Assembly: GCA_021797415.1 (NCBI GenBank)
Contig: JAJZZT010000042.1
Location: 1 to 6,484 of the forward strand
Source of the DNA: Bacillota bacterium
GTDB lineage: Bacteria; Bacillota; Bacilli; Alicyclobacillales; SLC66
Length of the DNA stretch: 6,484 nucleotides
Reading direction: 5' to 3'
The translations under genes and the position numbers were made by a program. The notes beneath the pieces are model-generated. The model was given only the letters and a program-made list of their open reading frames with translations. It ran no database searches and had not been told where the DNA came from. The number at the start of each line of letters is the position of its first letter. Position 1 is the stretch's first letter. This document shows, in pieces, positions 1 to 4,794 of this stretch.

Positions 1-50
1 TCTATACCGCATCACCAGTATACTACTATAATCTATCTTTTTCCAGGATA

Positions 51-80
51 GGAACCAAAAGAACGGAACCAAAAGATACG
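51..80. repeat. Short tandem direct repeat before the hairpin
   Basis: GGAACCAAAAGA occurs at 51-62 and again at 65-76, each followed by ACG (directly in the first copy, after one extra T in the second). The period is about 14 bases. The second copy runs into the base of the 78-121 hairpin. It may be replication slippage or a small protein-binding site; no function can be assigned. Confidence 0.5.
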
Positions 81-125
81 TCTTATATCCCCAGCGCAAC
101 AGCGCTGGGGATATAAGACGTTTTC
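78..125 (+). terminator. Strong intrinsic terminator-like hairpin
   Basis: Positions 78-97 and 102-121 form a perfect 20-bp inverted repeat around the loop AACA, followed by TTTT (121-124). This is the form of a rho-independent terminator for a + strand gene ending left of the window. The T run is short. The stem is AT-rich near its base and GC-rich near the loop, the reverse of many terminators, so another structural role is possible. The stem shares an ATCCCC/GGGGAT step and a following TTTTC tail with the structured repeat at 237-305. Confidence 0.65.
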
Positions 126-187
126 GGGCAATACCCTCACGGCGCTGGCGCGCCACCATCGGCAGGATGAAAATTTGCTGGGCGATG

Positions 188-212
188 CCCCCTATGCTCG
201 GCGAGTTTCGCG
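188..212 (+). repeat. Decayed partial copy of the structured repeat
   Basis: Positions 191-212 match the 5' half of the repeat core at 246-269: CCTATGCTCG, then GCGAGTTTCGCG, against CCTTTGCTCG, TC, GCGAGTTTAGCG. That is two substitutions and a two-base deletion. No matching right arm follows, so the outer stem is missing. It looks like a remnant lying about 50 bases upstream of the intact copy. The similarity is short and could partly be chance. Confidence 0.4.
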
Positions 213-214
213 CC

Positions 215-326
215 ATGGACAAGGTTCGCTGAGGCGTCGTCATCCCCTTTGCTCGTCGCGAGTTTAGCGATAGCGGTGTCCGAGCAGGAGCAAAGGGGAT
301 GACGAAGACCGGCAGAAGACATTTTC
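215..326 (+). repeat. Structured repeat element, copy 1
   Basis: The core is an 18-bp perfect stem (237-254 with 288-305). It encloses a 33-base loop with two possible small hairpins: TCGC/GCGA (256-259 with 267-270) and CGG/CCG (274-276 with 280-282). Bases 249-297 match copy 2 (4540-4588) at 47 of 49 positions. The lower stem differs between copies but remains paired in both. Weaker similarity extends left to an ATGGA at 215 and right to CATTTTC ending at 326. Wobble pairs in copy 2 suggest the functional strand is +. It sits after a terminator-like hairpin and before the regulator promoter, so it may be a separate small RNA, a dispersed hairpin repeat, or a mobile-element remnant. I do not recognise a named family. 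Confidence 0.7.
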
Positions 327-343
327 AAGATAGATAGACCCTC

Positions 344-390
344 GTGTGATGCTGCAGTTCTGAAAGAGTTTGTGAAGGTTAGCATCACGC
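344..390. promoter_or_regulatory. Inverted repeat just upstream of the regulator promoter
   Basis: GTGTGATGCT (344-353) and AGCATCACGC (381-390) are inverted copies, with nine Watson-Crick pairs and one T/G mismatch, separated by 27 bases. The right arm ends four bases before the -35 box at 395. No T run follows, so it is unlikely to be a terminator. It may be a binding site for an activator or for the regulator itself. A closely related sequence, GCATCAACACGAG, lies at 1769-1781 upstream of the hydrolase. Confidence 0.4.
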
Positions 391-394
391 AGTA

Positions 395-423
395 TTGACA
401 GTCATAGAATATAGCCGTATGAT
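395..423 (+). promoter_or_regulatory. Sigma-A promoter of the regulator gene
   Basis: TTGACA at 395-400 is a perfect -35 box. It is followed after exactly 17 bases by TATGAT at 418-423, one base from the consensus -10. Transcription would start near 430 and give an untranslated leader of about 70 bases before the GTG at 500. A perfect TATAAT at 458-463 could be a second -10 closer to the gene, but no good -35 lies 16-18 bases upstream of it. Confidence 0.75.
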
Positions 424-484
424 ATGGATAATACCGATGAATATGAAAGACGTTTTGTATAATTATTGACCATCGAACCACCGA

Positions 485-492
485 GAAGGGAG
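485..492 (+). promoter_or_regulatory. Ribosome binding site of the regulator
   Basis: GAAGGGAG lies seven bases before the GTG at 500. It supports that non-ATG start, because no in-frame ATG nearby has a comparable site. Confidence 0.7.
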
Positions 493-499
493 AATGTAG

Positions 500-1756
500 G
501 TGAAGAGACCCCTATATTCCCAGGTTGTTGACGATCTTCGGCAACAGATTCGCGATGGCGAACTGCTTGACCGTGTTCCACCGGAAACAGAGTTGGCAAG
601 CAGCTTTCAGGTCAGCGTATCCACCGTGAAGAAGGCGCTCGGCATTCTTGAAGCCGAAGACATTGTCGTCCGCATTCAGGGAAGGGGGACGTTTGTCCGT
701 TCGGAAGCGCAACAAGTTCTTCAGTTGTCTGGCGGTGTGAAGGAACCTGAGCACGCCAGGGAACAGGCAACCGTTGAGGTTCCGCAGCGGGCGACGGACA
801 AATCGTCTGTGGTCGGGGTGATTCTGCCGGAGGCTCGGGACGGGTTCGCTCGACGGCTGTTGAGCGGTGTGATTGGCGGGATTTCGGACACCGGGGCATC
901 CGCGTTGGTTGATTTTTCAGGCGGCGATCGCGAACGGGAGAGTAAGATTGTCGCGAAGTTTCTTCAGGCCGGGGTGGACGGAATGATCGTCTTGCCTGGA
1001 TACGGAGAGATGTATAACAGAGACTTTGTACAATTGTCCTTTGAACGGTTTCCTCTTGTGTTTGTGGACCGGTGGTTCCCTGGAATTGATATTTCACGAG
1101 TGGTTTCCCAAAACGCAAACGGGGTTATGGAAGCGGTTAACGCTCTCCATGCAGCCGGGCACCGGAACATGGCGTTGGTTTGCGCTGACTTGTTCGCCAC
1201 GTCCACCGAAAGTATTGTCGAGCGAACCAAAGGATTTCTTGAAGGCCTGAAGAACAATGGGGTCATCCCCACTGATGAGGCATTGTGGATTCCAGAGTTC
1301 AGGGCGGAGACGGCGCTCCAGGATGCTCAGAACTATGTGGTTGATAAACTCCGACGCTATCCGGAGGTCACCGCGATCGTGGGCGTTTCTACGCTTGACG
1401 TCCAGATTGCCCTGGAAGCTGCGTATGTTGTCGGTCGAAGTGTTCCAAATGATCTGTCGATCGCCGGATTCGATGTTGGTTCCGATTTCAGCAACTTCGG
1501 TCGCTTGTTTGGCGGGAGGGCGGAGGATTTTCCCGTGGCGTGGATTGATCAATCAGAGCTCGTCATCGGCCAGGAAGCTGCTGGCGTGGTGAGCCGGTTG
1601 ATTGCAGGATCGGCGACAACGGAAGTGATCGAAGTCCCCGCGAAGTTTCATTGGGGACGCACATGTGGACCTGCGCCTGCTTTTCAAGAGACAGGCCAGC
1701 CTGTGATTGAAGCCACCACCAGTCTATTGCGCAGATCGCTCACTCTGAAGGATTGA
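500..1756 (+). CDS. GntR/LacI hybrid transcriptional regulator (AraR-like)
   Basis: This 418-residue protein is a DNA-binding sugar-type repressor. Residues 4-67 form a GntR winged helix-turn-helix: PLYSQVVDDLRQQI, then ETELASSFQVSVSTVKKAL, then the wing GRGTFV. Residues about 103-390 are a LacI-type periplasmic-binding-like ligand domain, recognised from VVGVILPE (104-111), GVDGMIVLPG (158-167), VPNDLSIAGFD (315-325) and a VAWIDQ strand (346-351). This architecture is that of AraR, whose ligands are sugars that release it from DNA. Two oddities: the usual VSR at the recognition helix is VSV here, and the GEL-to-PPE turn is about two residues shorter than usual. The gene has its own promoter and is followed on the same strand by a hydrolase and a solute-binding protein, so it probably controls them and itself. 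No terminator is visible after it. The ligand cannot be predicted. Confidence 0.93.
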   Translation: MKRPLYSQVVDDLRQQIRDGELLDRVPPETELASSFQVSVSTVKKALGILEAEDIVVRIQGRGTFVRSEAQQVLQLSGGVKEPEHAREQATVEVPQRATDKSSVVGVILPEARDGFARRLLSGVIGGISDTGASALVDFSGGDRERESKIVAKFLQAGVDGMIVLPGYGEMYNRDFVQLSFERFPLVFVDRWFPGIDISRVVSQNANGVMEAVNALHAAGHRNMALVCADLFATSTESIVERTKGFLEGLKNNGVIPTDEALWIPEFRAETALQDAQNYVVDKLRRYPEVTAIVGVSTLDVQIALEAAYVVGRSVPNDLSIAGFDVGSDFSNFGRLFGGRAEDFPVAWIDQSELVIGQEAAGVVSRLIAGSATTEVIEVPAKFHWGRTCGPAPAFQETGQPVIEATTSLLRRSLTLKD

Positions 1757-1898
1757 CGAATATCGCATGCATCAACACGAGGGATTCGTTGTCCGTTGTT
1801 GTATTAACCATGCTGCGAGAGGTTTGTTGTTGTTATATTTCTATCCGATACAGAGCGAAAGAAGTTCTATCATGTTTTTTTCGTGACGGGGAATAGGT

Positions 1899-2057
1899 AT
1901 GGCGCTGATCCGTATTGAAAGAGTTTTGTCTTCCCAGGTCGTCGCAACGTCTGCCGAAGTTCGTTCTGTGGAGCCGTGGGTTCTTGCACCGCGGGAGAAA
2001 GCGATTCCAGGCGCGGAGGAAGCGCATTCACGTCTGTCCAAGGATGCGAGGGGGTGA
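1899..2057 (+). CDS. Possible 52-residue small protein or leader peptide
   Basis: An ATG at 1899 opens 52 codons ending at TGA 2055-2057. GGGGA at 1888-1892 is a moderate ribosome binding site, six bases before the start. The product begins MALIRIERVLSSQVV and is rich in Ala, Glu and Arg, with no membrane segment or signal peptide. I do not recognise it. It ends 64 bases before the hydrolase start and overlaps, in another frame, the 5' extension of the hydrolase frame. It may be a regulatory leader peptide, a small orphan protein, a gene remnant, or a chance frame. Conservation in relatives would decide. Confidence 0.25.
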   Translation: MALIRIERVLSSQVVATSAEVRSVEPWVLAPREKAIPGAEEAHSRLSKDARG

Positions 2058-2109
2058 TTTCCAGCGGTTTGTCCCGGTGTTCATGTCGATTTATCTGACA
2101 AACAACGAT

Positions 2110-2116
2110 GGAGGTG
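2110..2116 (+). promoter_or_regulatory. Ribosome binding site deciding the hydrolase start
   Basis: GGAGGTG lies five bases before the ATG at 2122. The in-frame TTG at 1915 and ATG at 2083 have no such site, and only the 2122 start places a signal peptide at the N-terminus. Confidence 0.8.
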
Positions 2117-2121
2117 TGTTT

Positions 2122-4479
2122 ATGAAACGGCGGGCAGTGTCTAGCGCGGGCGTCTGGAAGGGCTTTAAGGGACTGGCAATTGGAACCGTGGCGACCGGTT
2201 TGGCGTTTGGCAGCGTTGCAGGAAGCGTTCAGGCGACTGCGGCGCCGCCGAACGCGTCCAACCAAAAACCTCAATGGTTTGTCCAGGCGCTTGTTTATAA
2301 GGGCAACAACACAAGCCAGACCTGGACCCTGTCGACCTTTCAGCGGTTTGCAAAGGAAGGCCTTACCGGCGTTGAGGTAAATTTGGACTGGGCCGCGATA
2401 GAGCCGAAACCGGGGGTTTTCAACTTTGCCGTCCTGCAAAGGTATCTGAAGTATTGCCAGGAAACCCACCTGAAACTGATTCCTATATTCTGGGAGTATA
2501 TTCCATGGTACACGGACACGCCCGGTTGGTTGCCCGGTGGAACAGAACTGACGAGTACCGGGGCGCCTGCCAGTGAACCCGCATTCTGGAGCCAGCGTGC
2601 GAACCAGGCCTACTTCAATTTTGTCGGGAAGACAGTGGCGGCGCTGACCAAGTCTCCCGCGTTCGGTGGAGCCTATATCGACTTTGGTTGGAATGATGCG
2701 GGTTACGGGCCCACATCAAGCGGTATCGCGGGGTACGCACCCCAGGACGTCGCCATGTTCCATCATTGGCTGGCGCAAAACTATTCTTCGATCACCGCGC
2801 TCAACAGCGCTCTTGGCACGAAGTACCAGAGTTTCGCGGCGGTCCCCGCTTTCACTCCCGGTCAGGCGAACTTCTCGGTCTATCAGAGATTCCGCTTCTG
2901 GAGCTTCCAGACACTGCTCGGTCAGACGTTGGCGGTCGCCCGAAAGGCCACGACGAAAACGCTGCTCACCTACTATGGCGGCGGCATAAGCGATGTCGGC
3001 ATGTTGGGAAATCCGCCTGACACCGTCTTCAAACTGGCCAAACAGTATCATGCGATTGTGAATCTGGATAACGCGGACCATACGAGTTTTGCCTCGCTGT
3101 TCGGCTATCTGTCGCAGTCGTACCAGGTGCCTCTGCTGGAGGAGTGGTCGCCCACGGAGGGTACTCGTACGCAACTCGTGCACTGGATGGGTCATTATCC
3201 ACTGGAAGGCGCGTATCGCTACGGCCTGGATTATTTCATGTACAGCGGCACGGGATTGCAGCCGGCGTTCTTCGCCAACACGTTTCCCAGTTACCTTGCG
3301 TGGCATTCCGCGCTCGGCCAGGTGCGGGGAGCCCAGCCGCAATTTCCGGTGGGCATCATGCTCGGGTACGATCAACTCCTGCATAACAACACCGGCGCCG
3401 GATTGAACGGCGACACGTTCAGACTGGCGGATTACCTGCGCAGCGCGAGACCTGCGGCGAATCTTTTCACAGACCTGTCCGTCTTGAACGGGGCCGTTTC
3501 GCTCAACCGGTTTCACACGATCATTGACTGGAACAGCGACCTGAATTCGCCGAATCTCAATCCACGTCTGGTGGCGGACCTGAAGGCGTTCAAGGCGCAC
3601 GGGGGAACGATCCTCCAGGGCCCGTCGTACGCAAACGCATATCCCGCCGCGCCGGAGAGCCCGTTGTACTCTGGCGTTAGCAGCGGCATCACGGCGGTGC
3701 TCCAGCCTGACGGCAGGTACACCGTACAAACGGTCCTCGGCCAGCCCGCGCTGGTTTCACAACTCGGAGTGAGCGGAACGTCGCCCTATGTCCAGAACCT
3801 CTACTTTCAGGTTCCACCGAGTCTCGTGCCGTCCACGCAGCCGAATGTGCAGATCAAGGTGACGTACGCAAACAACCAGACCAACGCGTTCTATCTGCAG
3901 TACGACAGTTCGGACAAGGCGGCGCCGGTCAACGGCGCGTACGCCACCGCTTATGCGGTGGGAACCCAGGCGCCCGTATCCGTCACGAACACGGGCAAGT
4001 ACCTGACCGCGACATTCGACGTGACCAACGCTGTTTTCCAAGGAGCAGAGAATGGAGGCGCCGACTTCCGCATTCTGGTTCAAAAGCCGGGGTTGGCTGT
4101 GTCGTCCGTAACCGTGACCGCGGGAGGCGCGAGCGGAACCTACACGGCGGGACCGGCGCCGACGGTGGCCAAGGTGCCACCCGCCGTGGTGGTGAAGCCG
4201 AACTCCTCCGGGGTGGAGGCGTACTACAGTGCAGGGTATGGAAAGGTCTGGCTTGTGGCGTCAAACATCGGTACGACCCCCTTCTCCGGGACGATCAGCA
4301 TTCCGCCGTCGGTCCTTGCTCAGGTGCTTCCCGGGTACAAGAGCGGGGGGAGCGGAGCGTCGGGGTCCGTCGCCGTGAAGAGCCTGCTCGGCAAGTGGCA
4401 ATCGGCCGGGGCGACGACCTGGAAGATCAACATTGCATCGGGACAACTGGCGGTGCTGCAGATCCAGCGAGGGAACTGA
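2122..4479 (+). CDS. Secreted GH42-like glycoside hydrolase
   Basis: This 785-residue exported enzyme probably cleaves glycosidic bonds outside the cell, in the clan GH-A style of beta-galactosidases. Residues 1-41 are a Sec signal peptide (MKRR, a hydrophobic stretch, cleavage near VQATA). Residues about 52-400 form a TIM barrel, with GLTGVEVNLDWAAIEPKPG at 80-98 and LLEEWSP at 338-344, where E340 matches the GH42 nucleophile region. The usual Asn-Glu acid/base motif is not seen; the likely place reads GWNDAGYG (189-196), with Asp at 192. Residues about 408-500 resemble the GH42 trimerisation domain (GIMLGYD, TIIDWNSD, GGTILQGP). Residues about 555-655 are a beta-sandwich with QYDSSD and NGGADFRIL, and 690-785 form another beta-rich domain. 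The frame could extend to a TTG at 1915, but that lacks a ribosome binding site and buries the signal peptide. The substrate is unknown, and catalytic activity needs testing because of the altered motif. Confidence 0.85.
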   Translation: MKRRAVSSAGVWKGFKGLAIGTVATGLAFGSVAGSVQATAAPPNASNQKPQWFVQALVYKGNNTSQTWTLSTFQRFAKEGLTGVEVNLDWAAIEPKPGVFNFAVLQRYLKYCQETHLKLIPIFWEYIPWYTDTPGWLPGGTELTSTGAPASEPAFWSQRANQAYFNFVGKTVAALTKSPAFGGAYIDFGWNDAGYGPTSSGIAGYAPQDVAMFHHWLAQNYSSITALNSALGTKYQSFAAVPAFTPGQANFSVYQRFRFWSFQTLLGQTLAVARKATTKTLLTYYGGGISDVGMLGNPPDTVFKLAKQYHAIVNLDNADHTSFASLFGYLSQSYQVPLLEEWSPTEGTRTQLVHWMGHYPLEGAYRYGLDYFMYSGTGLQPAFFANTFPSYLAWHSALGQVRGAQPQFPVGIMLGYDQLLHNNTGAGLNGDTFRLADYLRSARPAANLFTDLSVLNGAVSLNRFHTIIDWNSDLNSPNLNPRLVADLKAFKAHGGTILQGPSYANAYPAAPESPLYSGVSSGITAVLQPDGRYTVQTVLGQPALVSQLGVSGTSPYVQNLYFQVPPSLVPSTQPNVQIKVTYANNQTNAFYLQYDSSDKAAPVNGAYATAYAVGTQAPVSVTNTGKYLTATFDVTNAVFQGAENGGADFRILVQKPGLAVSSVTVTAGGASGTYTAGPAPTVAKVPPAVVVKPNSSGVEAYYSAGYGKVWLVASNIGTTPFSGTISIPPSVLAQVLPGYKSGGSGASGSVAVKSLLGKWQSAGATTWKINIASGQLAVLQIQRGN

Positions 4480-4504
4480 CCCCACGCCCTGCTGCGGGCC
4501 CGCG

Positions 4505-4618
4505 ATGGAATGAAAGCGTGCTGGGTCGCCCGTATCCCGTTGCTCGTCGCGAGTTTAGCGACAGCGGTGTTCGAGCAGGAGCAAAGGGATACGGGCGGCT
4601 GGCACAAAGCCATTTTTC
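4505..4618 (+). repeat. Structured repeat element, copy 2
   Basis: The stem pairs 4527-4545 with 4579-4597, with one G/A mismatch (4539/4585). It is extended outward by T4526-G4598, G4525-C4599 and G4524-T4600. The enclosed loop keeps both small hairpins of copy 1: TCGC/GCGA (4547-4550 with 4558-4561) and CGG/TCG (4565-4567 with 4571-4573). In the second, the change to T leaves a G-U pair in a + strand RNA. The outer stem sequence differs from copy 1 but is complementary within itself. The right flank ends in CCATTTTTC, as copy 1 ends in CATTTTC. It starts about 26 bases after the hydrolase stop and could end that transcript, act as an RNA element for the next gene, or be a dispersed repeat. 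Confidence 0.7.
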
Positions 4619-4629
4619 GGGTGGTCATG

Positions 4630-4640
4630 AGGAGGTGATC
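4630..4640 (+). promoter_or_regulatory. Orphan Shine-Dalgarno sequence
   Basis: AGGAGGTGATC is complementary to the standard 3' end of 16S rRNA over 11 bases, a better match than at any gene in this window. The starts that follow are GTG at 4648, which meets TGA at once, and GTG at 4650, which opens a 28-codon frame to 4736 with no recognisable product. It may drive a leader peptide, be left from a lost gene, or be chance in a purine-rich stretch. Confidence 0.35.
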
Positions 4641-4750
4641 AGAGGTCGTGTGAAGGATCCGCCCCGGTCAGGAGAGTCAGGTCCGGCAAGGGTTGCGTGC
4701 GACCGGAGCGCACAGATCGGAGAGTTTCTTGAATGAATTCATCTGCAACC

Positions 4751-4784
4751 CAACACTAATGGAACGTTTTCAAACACTAAAGGA
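4751..4784 (+). repeat. Direct repeat spaced two helical turns apart
   Basis: AACACTAATGGA (4752-4763) recurs as AACACTAAAGGA (4773-4784), with 11 of 12 bases the same and a period of 21. The second copy merges into the ribosome binding site. Between them TGGAACGTTTTCA (4760-4772) is a near-dyad of the LacI operator type but one base short of symmetry. It may be an operator for the 500-1756 regulator, or simple duplication. Confidence 0.35.
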
Positions 4785-4787
4785 GGG
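4781..4787 (+). promoter_or_regulatory. Ribosome binding site of the solute-binding protein
   Basis: AGGAGGG lies seven bases before the ATG at 4795. It fixes that start and places a signal peptide at the N-terminus. Confidence 0.85.
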
Positions 4788-4794
4788 TCAAGTC

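Larger units (their letters stand above)
1..499. other. Non-coding region upstream of the regulator gene
   Basis: I see no supportable gene in these 499 bases. Reading left to right, they hold a 14-base-period direct repeat, a strong terminator-like hairpin, a GC-rich stretch with a partial copy of a structured repeat, a full copy of that repeat, an inverted repeat, and the regulator promoter. Reverse-strand reading frames cross the region, but they run through the hairpins and have no convincing ribosome binding site. The upstream gene served by the terminator lies outside the window. Confidence 0.7.
1757..2121 (+). other. Long leader between regulator and hydrolase
   Basis: This 365-base stretch has no clear terminator for the regulator and no convincing sigma-A promoter. 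The best -10-like string is TATATT at 1834-1839, with a poor -35. It is rich in TTGTTGT motifs (1789-1833). GCATCAACACGAG at 1769-1781 matches, as reverse complement with one extra base, the CTCGTGTGATGC at 341-352 upstream of the regulator. A 52-codon ORF occupies 1899-2057. Regulator and hydrolase may be co-transcribed. Confidence 0.55.
4480..4794 (+). other. Non-coding region between hydrolase and binding protein
   Basis: This 315-base gap holds a 10-bp palindrome GCGGGCCCGC (4494-4503), copy 2 of the structured repeat, a weak hairpin GGCT/AGCC with ATTTTT (4597-4617), an orphan Shine-Dalgarno sequence, a 5-bp hairpin GTGCG/CGCAC (4697-4713), a 10-bp palindrome ATGAATTCAT (4733-4742) and a 21-bp-spaced direct repeat. 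A forward frame crosses it but reads through the structured repeat and is not a convincing gene. I see no strong promoter; TTGAAT at 4729-4734 with ACTAAT at 4755-4760 has a 20-base spacer. Confidence 0.6.

Noticed and set aside
27..32. Perfect TATAAT near the left edge
   Set aside because: No -35-like sequence lies at the right distance, and transcription from here would meet the 78-121 hairpin.
137..481. Reverse-strand frame sharing a peptide (CSCSDTAIAKLATS) with the reverse frame at 4320-4628
   Set aside because: The shared peptide is only the translation of the structured repeat. Compensatory arm changes do not preserve the protein, so the conservation is at the nucleic acid level.
1915..2121. 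TTG start giving an 854-residue hydrolase
   Set aside because: There is no ribosome binding site before 1915, the added 69 residues look non-coding and Arg-rich, and the signal peptide would be internal.
2716..3729. 337-codon reverse-strand open frame
   Set aside because: It is antisense to the hydrolase, has an Arg/Val-rich product with no recognisable motif, and overlaps conserved barrel motifs on the other strand.
237..4600. The two repeats as a CRISPR array or insertion sequence ends
   Set aside because: There are only two full copies over 4 kb apart in direct orientation, no spacers, no transposase between them, and clear host-type genes in between.
4395..4736. Forward 113-codon frame through the hydrolase end and copy 2
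   Set aside because: It overlaps the hydrolase gene out of frame and reads through the hairpin repeat. Only its last 28 codons, after the orphan Shine-Dalgarno, merit mention.
4760..4772. TGGAACGTTTTCA as a CcpA cre site
   Set aside because: It is one base shorter than the cre consensus between the TG and CA ends, so the match is poor.
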